A stretch of 64,000 bases of DNA from Schoenobius gigantellus. Its lineage: Eukaryota > Arthropoda > Insecta > Lepidoptera > Crambidae. Shown here piece by piece: positions 42,182 through 52,294 of this stretch (within the stretch, counting starts at the first letter, position 1; each line of letters opens with the position of its first letter). The notes below the pieces were generated by a model. That model was not told the origin of the DNA and did not search any database. It worked only from the letters and a program-made list of their open reading frames with translations. Position numbers and translations under genes: made by a program. The DNA lies in assembly GCA_963935595.1 (NCBI GenBank), contig OZ012545.1:4836001-4900000 (forward strand), in the 5' to 3' direction.

Positions 42182-45122
42182 CTACCTGCCCGCCCCTTGC
42201 CGGCCTAAAAGATGCTTTTTCACACCTCTTTTGAAGGAACCCATGTTGTAGGATGGAGGAAACACGTGTGCAGGTAGAGAATTCCAAGTGTGGGATGAAC
42301 GACAGAAGAAGGAATCTTGGAATTTCTTGGTACGGTGTGAAAAGGAGGACACAGTGTACGGATGACTCCGAAGGCCCTTACGCGTGTTTCTGTTAAGGAA
42401 TGGAGAGGGAGGGATAAGGTTAAAGAGCTCCTCAGAGCATTCCCCATGGAACATTCGGTAAAAGGCGCTAAGAGAGGCGATGTCACGACGAAGTTGTTCG
42501 AGGCTCGAGGGTGTTAGTTGCCTCTACATCGCCAATTATTCGAATAGCGCGACGCTGCAATCTGTCCAGAGCATCGAGGAGGTACTGAGCGGAGCCGTCC
42601 CAAAGGTGCGAGCAATATTCCACGCAAGACCTAACCTGAGTTTTATACAACAGGCATAGTTGGTCCGGTGCAAAATACCTACGCACCTTGTTTAGGACAC
42701 CGAGTTTCCGTGAGGCAGCAGTTATAACGGATTCGATGTAGTCTCTGGGGTTCAGATCGCAGCGAATGTTCATTCCGAGCAAGGTGATGTTACTCTGTGT
42801 GTGAAGGGTTGTGCCCTGAAGAGAAGGAGGGGGGAGGAAAGGTGATCTTTTCGCCGAGAACGCGCACACCTGTGTTTTCTTAGCATTGAACTCGACAAGA
42901 TTGTTGGAACCCCATTCGGAGATGAGGTCCAGCGTCCTGTCGAGCTCAATGATAAGATTCTGCCTCTCCCTATCAATATTGCCACGAGCAGCCCCTGAGC
43001 TTCCGTGATATCCCCCATGCACTGTACTGTCGTCTGCATAGCAATGTATACTTCCCAAGGAAAGCATGTCATTGATATGCAGAAGAAACAATGTTGGGGA
43101 TAGAACGGAGCCTTGTGGAACACCAGCATTCACTGCCACGAACCGCGAAGCGCAGCCGTCAACGACAACGCGAATTCTACGCTCGTGGAGGAAGCTGGCA
43201 ATCCACGTACAGAACTGAGCGGGCAATCCGTATGCCGGAAGCTTGGAAAGGAGAGCCTTGTGCCAGACTCTATCAAAAGCTTTGGCGATGTCGAGACTAA
43301 TAGCCACAGACTCGCCGCGCTTATCGATAGATTCACCCCATTTGTGCAAAAGGAACGCTAGAAGGTCACCTGTTGACCGTTTAGGACGAAACCCATACTG
43401 ACGGTCATTAAGCAACGAGTGACCTTCCAGGTAACGGATCAGCTGGGTGTTAAGGATCCTCTCCATGATTTTACACAAAATGGAAGTGACGGCTATAGGG
43501 CGATAGTTAGCCGGATCAGAACGATCTCCCTTTTTGGGAACCGGCTGGACATTGGCCTCTTTCCAAGATTTCGGCACACAACCAGCAGAGAACGACAGAC
43601 GGTATAGACGCGTCAGGACCGGAGTCAACTCCGCTGCACACTTCTTAAGTACAATCGCAGGAATGCCGTCTGGTCCACTTGCTTTTCGAATATCAATCGA
43701 CTGTAGCTCCGCCCGCACATCTCGCTGTCTGATGCGGATATCGGGCATAGTGCTGCCACAATGGGACAGTGTCGGAGGTTGTGCACCACAGTCATCGATA
43801 CGGGAATGGGCCGCGAAGAGTTTTGCCAGGAGGTCGGCTTTCTCCTGCGGCTGATGAGCAAGTGAGCCATCGGCATGTCTCAGCGGTAGCAGCGAGGGTT
43901 GGCAGAAGTTTGATTGCACAGCTTTGGCCAGGCGCCAGAAAGAACGGCTACCCGTAGGGTGCGCTAGCAGTTCCTGACCCACTTGTGCAATGCGCTGAGC
44001 ATCCGCTCTAATGTAAGCCCTCTTACACAACTTAGTGGCATTATTATAGGCTGTTTTTAGTAGGTTAGTATTGGGATCCCTAGAAGCTCGACCTCTGATC
44101 CAAGCGCGGTAAGCTAGCTGTTTGTTTTCAACAGCAGAGGCACACTCGCGATTGAACCAGAGGTTACGTCTCCCTCTACTGACGAGATTGGAATGTGGAA
44201 TATAATATTCCATTCCTAATCTGATCTCGTCAGCAACAGAGGTAGCGCAGGAGTTCGGATCCATCCCACTGAAACAGCGCTGCCACCAAGGGACAGACGC
44301 GTAATAATCCAGCATACCGTCCCAATCTGCTGACGCATAGTGCCACAAACGGCGTCCTGCAACCACAGGCGACGGTCGCGACGCCTGAGGCACTGAGACG
44401 GATACCAGGCAGTGATCTGAAGATCCTAGTGGAGCTCGAATCACCACCTGATATCCGTCGGGGCGATTTGTCAGCAGAAGGTCCAACAAAGAGGGCGCTT
44501 GACCGATAATATCTGGTACCCTGGTGTGCTGGGTAACCAATTGTGTCAGGTCGTGCGTGAGAGCGAATGCGTGGGCAGTCCTACCCGCATGGTCAGTTTT
44601 AGAGGAACTTAACCACAACTCGTGGTGAGCATTGAAGTCCCCTAAAAACACCAGCTCGGCGGAAGGAAATTGCTCCTGCGCGTCATCTGCCACCCGACTT
44701 AGGTGTTCAAAAAGTCGAGTTGTCTCCAAGTCACCACGGTGGGAACGATAGACGCACACGTAGACACTGCAATGAGTGCCAAAATCGACGTGTACCACAA
44801 GGAGGGAAAAGGAAGGTTCCTCCAAACAGCGCAGGCGACGACAACAAACGTCCGCCCGGACGAACAAGCAAACACCTGCCTTTGCCTTGAAGGACTCCTC
44901 AAGAGCGTAGCCGGGGTAATTAAGGTAGCTTGTATCGGCCGGGCAGATAATTTGCGTCTCTGTCAAAAACAGCATTGCTGGACGGGCTGTCTCGAGATGG
45001 TGGTGGACAGCCAAGAGGTTAGAATGGAGCCCGCGGATGTTAGCGAGCCCCACCTCGAATAGTGGTGTTTTGGTGGGATAGTGCACCGCTGTACGACCAG
45101 TCCTAATATTGTGCGCTGACAT
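42182..45122 (-). pseudogene. Endonuclease-reverse transcriptase ORF of the 42-45 kb LINE
   Basis: An 879-codon frame from 45122. AP endonuclease: LANIRGLHSNLL, LFLTETQI, VFLGDFNAHHELWL and LGSSDHCLVSV. RT: NYRPIAVTSILCKIMERI, QYGFRPKRSTGDLL, ISLDIAKAFDRVWH, GVPQGSVLSPTLFLLHIND, catalytic CYADDSTV, and ITLLGMNIRCDLNP. A single frameshift near 42515 moves the last ~100 residues (YRMFHGECSEELFNLIPP, HTWNSLPAHVFPP) into another frame ending at 42182. All catalytic residues seen are present, so only this one lesion separates it from a working enzyme of the family. The ATG at 45122 (MSAHNIRTG) is the first in frame, after a GC-rich leader. Confidence 0.85.
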
Positions 45123-45589
45123 GTTTGTTGGAGTGAGAGGTGTGAAATTGAGGTGTCGTTGCAGCGATTAGCATAGTTAACGTGTGTAGGCCTGTTTCGC
45201 CAGGGAACAGCCGACAGCTGATTTGCGCTGACTCTCCGCACGAAAGGGCCCCCGAACCCCCCCGGAAGTGGTCGCCGGGATCCACCGTCCGGTCACCAAC
45301 CGGCACGACGGACCACCCCGAGATTATGCGTGGCATGGTGAGGCAGCCCCACGGACTGGTTAGGTCCGCTTGGGCCCCTGTACTGTACCACGGGCGGCCA
45401 GCGGAACAGCCGTTTCTTCGGGTCTTCCTGGGCGGAGGGTCAAGGCAGTCAACCTGGCACTGGGTCGACGGAAGCCCACACAAACCACACGAATCGCAGC
45501 AACGACTCCTCAAGCTCTGGCTGTGCGATGACTGATCCCGGAACGCGGACACAAAATGCCCACTTGACGGGTTTTACGTCATGCGCACG

Positions 45590-45700
45590 GTGGTCGCTAG
45601 CCAGTCGGGTTTTTCAAGCCCTACCACCAGGAGTTGGTCACTCGATTAGCACCACCCGGGGATCACGTGTAGGGTCTCGAGGGTAAAACCTACGGACGTG
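45590..45700 (-). repeat. LINE 5' segment resembling the SINE body
   Basis: The minus strand reads GGTGGTAGGGCTTG..CCCGACTGGCTAGCGACCACC, matching GGTGC/GTAGGGCTT..GCCCG.CTGGCTAGCTAYCAC in the SINEs at 36900-37048 and 11868-12005. Shared ancestry or shared function of this hairpin is likely. Confidence 0.5.
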
Positions 45701-45744
45701 AGCGACTCCAATCCCCAATTTGCATAGCCTCTAATTTCGCTTAT

Positions 45745-46955
45745 GCGCTGTGACCAAACGGAAATGTTATTTTTTATAAATTTTAATCGATTTTTAGGAT
45801 ACAAAATAAAAACTTATATTCGCAATTTTCTAGACAGTAAATTATACATCTATTGGTACAACTCTTATGTCATTTATTATTGTATTTTTTGATTCACAGC
45901 TGTTTTAAAAATATTGAACAGAGTGATCTTTGGATTTCTTTTTCTATCGATTGAAATGTTATTAATCATTTTTCTGTCAGGAATGTTTAGATAAAATGTT
46001 CAAAACATCAATTATATGAATTTTAGAACTGTACGTTTAATTTTCTGGCGCTGGCGGTACATTAAATCAAATTTGTTCGAAAACGGGAAAGAAGCACCTT
46101 GAGAGCCGAGCTCGCTACGTCACAGCATGCTACAAAATGAAGACAGGCGTGATGTCACGTATATTTAGATTTTCGCTATTGTATAGTTAGATCTGTCATC
46201 TTTTAAAAAGGGGTTACGAAGTTCACTGGGTCAGCTAGTACAGTACAAAAATACTAGCTTTCCGCTCGCGGCTTTACTATTGTTTTCCCGTGGGAATTTT
46301 ATATTTTCCTGTAGGAAAAATAATTTTATACCCTATTATACAGAAGACTGTTATTTATATTTAGGAGCTCGGATAATAAATTTCATAGAGATTGGAGCAG
46401 ATTTTTAAATATTTTACATAGAAACTTTCAACCACTATTTTATCAAAATCGTTGCTAATTTAAAAAAAATCCATACAATCTTGCATCCATACAATCCCCT
46501 ATTTCATCCCTTCAGGGTTACATTTTTTCAAATCCCTTCTTAGTGCGCGTCCGCATTTTGAATTAAAACAACTGTCCAAATAAATATAAATAAACATAAA
46601 TATATGAAATATCATGTGATTAAAAAACAGTACAAAACATGCGAACGAATAGATTAGACAGACCACGCATTCCTATCATTAAGATTCTCTTTAACTTTAT
46701 AATAGCCTTTCTTCATTAAACGTTTTTTACTTCAGCTTTGAATTTATTAATTGGCAATTAAAAAATATCCTGGGGTAATATAATAAATATTTTTACACTT
46801 TTACCAACAAAATTAAATAAACTACTGCCTTTATTGAGTCTAAGTGTTGGCGCAGCAAGTTTAACTCTTTATTTCTTGTATCAATAAATATTATGTTTGT
46901 CACTACTACAGTCATGATAATCATTAAAAATAAAAAAAATACTCGTACTATTGGT
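45745..46955. other. No gene seen; a CACAGCTAGT-like repeat end near 46240
   Basis: AT-rich. GGGTCAGCTAGTACAG near 46230 and adjoining sequence to about 46580 (TAGCTTTCCGCTCGCGG..) look like a decayed lepidopteran repeat. Nothing coding. Confidence 0.35.
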
Positions 46956-46959
46956 ATTC

Positions 46960-47164
46960 TTAGTGATTAAACGAACTTACCTGAAGTGAAGTTCTATCAT
47001 AATTATACGAGTTGCTTCGTCCGAAGAGATTAGGTAATAATTGTAGTAACACGTATCATGTCGCCTTTCATCCACTAAGTTAAAAGTAGGTATTCACACT
47101 TTTTTTTTTTTTGATGGTGGTACACAAACCTTCCTAGAGACACCAACCATATAGTCGCTCATTT
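46960..47164 (-). repeat. DIRS right ITR
   Basis: Inverse of 52124-52291 over 47036-47164. It carries about 41 extra outer bases (GATAGAACTTCACTTCAGGT.. to the TAA end) not in the left ITR, and a different tip (CGAGTTGC..CCGAAGAG versus CATTCGTTGC..CCTTTGAG). Confidence 0.85.
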
Positions 47165-47225
47165 AGTTGAAAGTCCCGCAAAACCTATATATTTCACTTT
47201 AAAGGGGGCATATTGGGAGGGAGGG

Positions 47226-47346
47226 ACCTAATCTCTTCGGACGAAGCAACTCGTATAATTATGATAGAACTTCACTTCAGGTAAGTTCGTTTAATCACTA
47301 ATTATACATTCGTTGCTTCGTCCTTTGAGATTAGGTAATAATTGTA
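47226..47346 (-). repeat. DIRS internal complementary region (circle-junction complement)
   Basis: 47226-47301 is the exact inverse of the right tip (46960-47035), and 47301-47346 the exact inverse of the left tip (52247-52291), joined through one shared TAA. In DIRS replication this region templates completion of the ends. Confidence 0.85.
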
Positions 47347-47483
47347 GATTTTGAAAGCAAGTGAAATATTAAAACCAAATAATAATTAAAATATATTATG
47401 ATATTCATTCTGTAACCAAAAAAATCAAATCTATAAAGGAATCAAGGCACCAACAAATAATATCAATTATTTATTGGCATAAT

Positions 47484-48470
47484 GTTAGCTATTAAGGATA
47501 GCCAATGCAAAACTATTAGATTCATCTGGTTGAATATTTCTATAGTAATAATTAGCAAACACATTGGCTGCCACTCCCCCCTACAGTCCTGCGTATTGCT
47601 GCCTATGCGCCGTTGAGGTAGCTGCATGTCTGACGGAGTGGGCAAAAAATATTGAAATATAAATTCCGCTAGTTAATAAGGTGTCCTTAATCCACTTGCT
47701 GATTGTATTGGAAGATACTACCTAATGTGGTCTTTTGAAACTTATCAAAATGTCTTTTTTTTTTTTTTTTTTACTTTCCGCTCGGTTGACTGGTAAAGAA
47801 TGTCTTGTTGCATTAAGTCCGCCCTTTATACTGTTTTTAAGTGCAATAAAGATTAAATAAATAAATAAATCTGTGGGTGGTCTTTGTAAAATGGAATACA
47901 CAAATTTGGTTGATTTGATCATGGACGTGATGTTTTAATCAAATCTTTAATTTTAATAATAATTACTTGATCTCTAATAATTATGTTATCTAATTTTATT
48001 TTTGCAATCGTCTGTACTGTGTGCTGTTACGAGTACAAGAAGTGTTGCAATCTTCTTTGACAATTGCTCTAAACTCAACGTGGTATTTAGATAAGCTTTT
48101 GACAGGTAATCTAAAACTAGAGAAGGATTCCAGGTAATGTAACATATTTAGGGGCTGGAGGACGAAGTCTGAAAAACCCTTAAACAGTCTTGTAATGCGG
48201 TCATTCGACCTTACTCTCGATCCCAAAATCAAAGATAGAGCAGAGCGATGACTAGTATTTTAATCATCCATATTGTAAACCCGAATAAAATATTTGTGTA
48301 AGAAAATAAATAACCTGCGGAGAAAGTTGATGCTTCATACACGTCAACATATTTTTTTTTTTTTTGTACAATAATTTACCCTGCGATGTATTGCGAATAA
48401 TATTCTTTGATGGAATTTTTTGACAGGGAAGCCATCATGATGTCTAAGGATACCGGTGGTACGCTCCTCT
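47484..48470 (-). pseudogene. DIRS tyrosine recombinase, broken
   Basis: Minus-strand pieces in order: LDIMMASLSKNSIKEYYSQY (about 48400-48470, N-terminal helix), SRVRSNDRITRLFKGF (about 48190-48230), ILISFKRPH, a stop, NTISKWIKDTL, FAHSVRHAATSTAHRQ, a stop, and NVFANYYYRNIQP to about 47490. HSVRHA supplies the His-x-x-Arg-His catalytic box and the Tyr in NYYYRN the nucleophile position of DIRS/Crypton-type recombinases. Stops, frameshifts and a LINE 3' fragment (47755-47870) interrupt it. The enzyme would integrate a circular DNA without a DDE integrase. Confidence 0.75.
47753..47872 (+). repeat. LINE 3' end fragment inside the recombinase gene
   Basis: T-run, then TGTCTTGTTGCATTAAGTCCG, GTGCAATAAAGATTAAATAA and a short (AAAT)n tail: a common lepidopteran LINE 3' terminus. 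It splits the recombinase reading between IMIKSTKFVYSILQRP and ILISFKRPH. Confidence 0.55.
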
Positions 48471-49210
48471 TCAGAAGTGCCTTTCGGATAAGTTCCCTGC
48501 TATCAATGTGAGCTTGGGCAGGCTGTTAGAAACAGACAACAAAACGTTATCTGAAGGGCTGTAATTGTACAGTCTTTGAACAAAGAAGCTCTTGGAATAA
48601 AGGAAACCAGGGTTGTGTAGGCCAGAAGGGAACAACGATACTATTCCCTCAGCTTGATCGGTTATTATTTTTCGTAAAACTTTTAATATTACAGCAAAAG
48701 GCGGAAATGCATAAAATGAAAGATGTTTCCAATTCAAGGTAAAAGCGTTTACCGCCATAGCCCCTGAACACGTTAATCTGGATCCTTATTTATTACAAGA
48801 AACATACAAGTTGCATTTTTATTGACTCTAGAGGCAAAAAGATCAATGTCAGGCTTGCAAAACGCCTTTAGAATTTGATTAAATGCATGATTTTTTAGCT
48901 CCCATTCAGTATCAGGGTGAGATTTTCTTGACTCCACATCTGCTATTTAATTATATTATCTTTAGAGCTTATGTAACAAGCAAACACAAATGTACCTCTA
49001 GGTTCGCACCACTGCCACAGTTACCTGGTTATATCAGTAAGGTGTGGAAATCGAACTCCACCCATGCGGTTGATATACGAAATAGCAGTTGTGTTGTCAA
49101 TGCGCAATAATATTAGACAATTTCTTCTTTTGCGAATATTTGAAAGCCTAGACAAGCGGCCAAAAGTTCTAAATAATTTTTGTGTTTGGATTATTCCTCT
49201 ATACTCCATT
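48471..49210 (-). pseudogene. DIRS RNase H region, broken
   Basis: Pieces: CLILLRIDNTTAISYINRMG and VRFPHLTDIT (49021-49130), then NHAFNQILKAFCKPDIDLFA with SRVNKNATCMF, and after a frameshift AVNAFTLNWKHLSFYAFPPF (48680-48760), VLRKIITDQAEGIVS. These are typical of the RNase H domain of DIRS Pol (I-L-L-R-V-D-N-T-T-A-I-S-Y-I-N and the F-Y-A-F-P-P-F box). Several frameshifts; not translatable as one protein. Confidence 0.75.
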
Positions 49211-49559
49211 GTCCACTAGCGGTCTCCTCACCGCATGCTACCCCCCAACCTTTTTTGCTCGCATCCGAAAAATTTTCGATATTGTAATAGTCTTGTCTAA
49301 TAGGATTAAATGTTTTATCAATGGAATTTTTCCACCAGGAAAAATCTGTTTGCAATTGTTGTAGCTATTGTTATTGCATAAAGCAAGGTATTTGCATCTC
49401 TCCATTTGTTTGGTATACAACCAACCATACTTACTGCTGGGCAGGATGAGGTGAAGAGTCCCAGCAGTCGAGCGAAACGTCGAATTTTACAATTTGTCTT
49501 ATGTTGATAATAAAGCAATTCCCTTTTTAATAATATTTCTTTTATCCTATGTACTATAA

Positions 49560-50440
49560 ACATATATCAAATTTTCTCGTGTCTATTATAAAACCAATAA
49601 ATCTACAACTAGTGTTAGGAATCATACAGCTTTTTTTTTTTTTTTTTTTTTTAAACGTCGCCCCACACTAGGATTTTCTCCTGGGTCGTGGGTGCAGTTA
49701 CAAACATAGTATATCACATGCACATACGGATACGCCCAGTCCGGAACAAATTTCTGTAGGCCATACAAAATATTTGTCCCGTACGGGAATCGAACCCGCG
49801 ACCCGTTGCGCAGTAGGCGATCACTCGACCTCAGCGCTAACCATGTCGTTCAATGTTGATAATAAATCCAAAGGACTCTAAAATATTTTTAGTTTCAGCA
49901 ATATTTGCTAGACATTTTTGGTAATCCCTAGCAATGACACAAATATAGTCTAAGAAAATGGTACACATATATATGGCCTAAGGATCGAAGTAAGTACATC
50001 ACCGTCTTAAGCAACTTTGTTACTACAAATGGTGCGGTGTAAAGGCCAAAGGGAAGAACGTTAAATTTGTATAGTTTATCTTCGATATAAACCCAAAATA
50101 TTTTTTATGAGCTGGGTGGATTAAAATTAAAAAATAGGCATCTTTTAAATCTATGGTGGCCATGACACTGTTTTTTGAAACTAATTTCATTGTAGTTCTG
50201 TAATCTGTTTTTACATATTGGTTGTTTAATAATAAAATAGCTGGACAAGAACTGTTTATTTCACTTGGTTGACAAGGTGAAATAGCTCCTGAATCAATCA
50301 TTTCAGTAATGGCCACTCTATATTGTAAAGATTCAGAAGTTGACAAGGTCGGCAGTTTAGGTTCACATAATTTATGAATAGGTCTGGAAAAAGGTATCTT
50401 ATCCATCATAATATAACCGGGTCATCAGTTAAGAGTAGCC
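49560..50440 (-). pseudogene. DIRS reverse transcriptase, broken by a SINE
   Basis: Starts after the gag-RT bridge (AGRLSNFYDNWLLLTDDPVI): KIPFSRPIHKL, YRVAITEMIDSGAISPCQP, SCPAILLLNNQY, motif A MATIDLKDAYFLILIHPAHK, then a frameshift near 50020. The catalytic box, normally Y-x-D-D, reads FLDY at about 49940-49955, so the second Asp is lost. NILESFGFIINIE precedes the SINE and CRFIGFIID follows it. The order and wording (I-D-L-K-D-A-Y-F-L-I-x-I-H-P) are characteristic of DIRS rather than Gypsy or LINE RTs. Confidence 0.8.
49631..49852 (-). repeat. tRNA-derived SINE inserted in the DIRS RT
   Basis: The minus strand reads TTAGCGCTGAGGTCGAGTGA, GTCGCGGGTTCGATTCCCGT (B box), GGGACAAATATTTTGTATGG and ends in a ~22-base poly(A) (T-run 49631-49652). 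Same family as 29395-29530. It splits the RT between GFIINIE and SCMIPNTSCRFIGFIID. Confidence 0.8.
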
Positions 50441-50444
50441 AATT

Positions 50445-52066
50445 ATCGTAAAAATTACTTAAACGACCTGCTGTACATACCGAATCCAGCAACGTGGGCC
50501 TAGGTGCTGCTGCGAGCGAGGCGGCGGTCGCGGCAGCTGCTGTTGTCGCGGCGGGCGCGGTGCCAGCTCCGTCCTCCGCAGTGCTCCCACCTGCCTGGAC
50601 CTCGGTAGCGGAGGCTTCTGGTTTAAATGACGATTTAAAGGTTGCTTTGGTTTTGTCGCTGCAAGCGTTTTCTTGGTTGATGAAATAATCTTTATCACAG
50701 CACCAGACTTCGATATCGCCTTTGCGGCTTTGAGATTGTCGGCTAATTTTCCCCCAAATAGAAAACTGTCAATTTTAGCATTGTACAGTTGCTCCTTTAT
50801 GTCATTTTTTAGTGCTGAGCAAATAAAAAGGCGTCTTGTTTTTTGACTCGGTATGTTGTGCATCGCACATTAAACGGCTGGCCTCGATTAACAGTTTTTA
50901 GACTCACTGGTCTTTATGTTCTAAAGAAAATAATGTGGTCCGAGCGTCACCAATGCAAGATATAGCAACTGCCTGCTGTATTTGTTTATTTTCTAATGCT
51001 TTATCTTTCTTAACAAGCATTTCCGATAAGGCTGCCTTCATCTCGGGGTTCATCTTTGGTGTGTTTATTTATTTATTTATTTTTTTGGGAGGGTGTTTCA
51101 CCCAAAAGACTTAAAATCTCTTCATCCAATTCAACACGAACTGGTTCACTGCTTACATGTGCAGGTAGTTCGGTAGAATCTAAAGGCTGTAAAGCTGTTG
51201 TTGCGCAGTTGCAGCCATAGAAGTGGATGGATCTGAATTGATCTCTTCTACAATCGAGACTGTCGACCTCTGATTGCACTTCACTTTCACCTGCAATACG
51301 TTTGTGTCGCATACAGGTAACTGTGTGTCCAAAAATACATATGACACAGAAGAATACACCTTTGTCAGATATCCATAACAGCTGCTTAATTTTTTAAATG
51401 CGGTTGTATATCAACGACCAATGTTTGTGAGAATAAACCCTTTAGTGCCGTATGAAACTTTAAAAGGCAACATTCCATTAAAATGTTCACATACTTTATT
51501 AGTCATGAAGTTAACATAACATATAAAATGTACACAGTACATAAAAAATATTGTGACGGTAACATCCCGCATAGATGTACACTACATACAAGATACCAGT
51601 GGTAATTATTTGTGACGGTAGGTAATATCCCATATAGATATACACATCACTAAAGATTATCTGTTATAGATAACAGGCAGATACTTTAATATTATCAGGT
51701 ATAATATTTTGTGCCGGTAACATCCCCGTATAGATGTACACTACACAATATTAAAAACCAGTGGTGGTCTTTCGTTATGAAATAATCCCATATAAATATA
51801 GGAACACATTACATCACATTAAGTGATACAAATGTTAACCACTTTTAATAAATAAGTATAATATTATTTAACAACTGCGTACCTTCGTTTCCTGATAGCG
51901 TCAGAAGTGCCACCGCCGGTGAGGCTGGGCACGACGAGCTACTATTGTTTGAAATTATTCGATTGCGCGTACGCTTTTCGCGCTTTTTTAACATCATTTC
52001 TATCTTTCTTATTTTCTTGCGTAAGTAATCACTATCTTCCTCCTTATGACTTCGTTTCGGCATAGT
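50445..52066 (-). pseudogene. DIRS gag-like protein, broken
   Basis: Starts MPKRSHKEEDSDYLRKKIRK (about 52066), a basic coiled segment typical of DIRS gag N-termini. A non-coding block with internal repeats (51340-51860) follows, then ELDEEILSLLGETPS (about 51080-51130), EMKAALSEMLVKKDKALENK (about 50990-51050), TRRLFICSALKNDIKEQLYN and DSFLFGGKLADNLKAAKAIS (50720-50860), and a Pro/Arg/Gln-rich tail. It would bind the RNA. Frames are interrupted at least three times. Confidence 0.7.
51540..51830. repeat. Four degenerate tandem units inside DIRS gag
   Basis: ATTGTGACGGTAACATCCCG..AGATGTACACTAC recurs as TTTGTGACGGTAGGTAATAT..AGATATACAC, TTTTGTGCCGGTAACATCCC..AGATGTACACTAC and a weaker fourth unit, spaced 60-110 bp. 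It interrupts the coding region; origin unknown. Confidence 0.55.
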
Positions 52067-52123
52067 AACATTTTCTAAGAAATTAAGTAGGATACGTGGT
52101 GATCGGCGAAGCACTAAAACGCG

Positions 52124-52291
52124 AATGAGCGACTATATGGTTGGTGTCTCTAGGAAGGTTTGTGTACCACCATCAAAAAAAAAAAAAAAGTGTGAATACC
52201 TACTTTTAACTTAGTGGATGAAAGGCGACATGATACGTGTTACTACAATTATTACCTAATCTCAAAGGACGAAGCAACGAATGTATAATTA
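52124..52291 (-). repeat. DIRS left ITR
   Basis: Outer tip TAATTATACATTCGTTGC on the minus strand; inverse of the right ITR apart from the tip and a 2-base difference in the T-run. Confidence 0.85.
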
Positions 52292-52294
52292 CTT

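Larger units (their letters stand above)
42060..45740 (-). mobile_element. Non-LTR retrotransposon, nearly intact
   Basis: Minus-strand element ending in a poly(A) tail (T-run at about 42062-42084 on the plus strand). It has one long endonuclease-RT frame and a GC-rich 5' region (about 45123-45740) with no recognisable ORF1. The 5' boundary is approximate, and I found no target duplication. GC content is far higher than the flanks. It belongs to the Jockey superfamily by motifs, but the clade is not assigned. Confidence 0.8.
46960..52291 (-). mobile_element. DIRS-type tyrosine-recombinase retrotransposon
   Basis: A 5.3-kb element with DIRS architecture on the minus strand: left ITR (52124-52291), gag, RT, RNase H, tyrosine recombinase, internal complementary region (47226-47346), right ITR (46960-47164). 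The ITRs are inverted and match base for base over about 128 bp apart from the length of one T-run, but differ at their tips. The internal region is the exact complement of the joined tips. Both tips carry TAA, shared once in the internal copy, as expected for circle formation by recombinase. No flanking duplication, also as expected. The protein frames are heavily broken and contain a SINE and a LINE 3' end. Confidence 0.88.

Noticed and set aside
46960..47301. Separate small MITE with 76-bp perfect TIRs beside the large element
   Set aside because: The inverted pair is explained better as the DIRS right ITR and its internal complement; the adjacent sequence is the complement of the far left tip.
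50494..50688. Alanine-rich open frame on the plus strand
   Set aside because: It is the antisense of the Arg/Pro/Gln-rich tail of DIRS gag.
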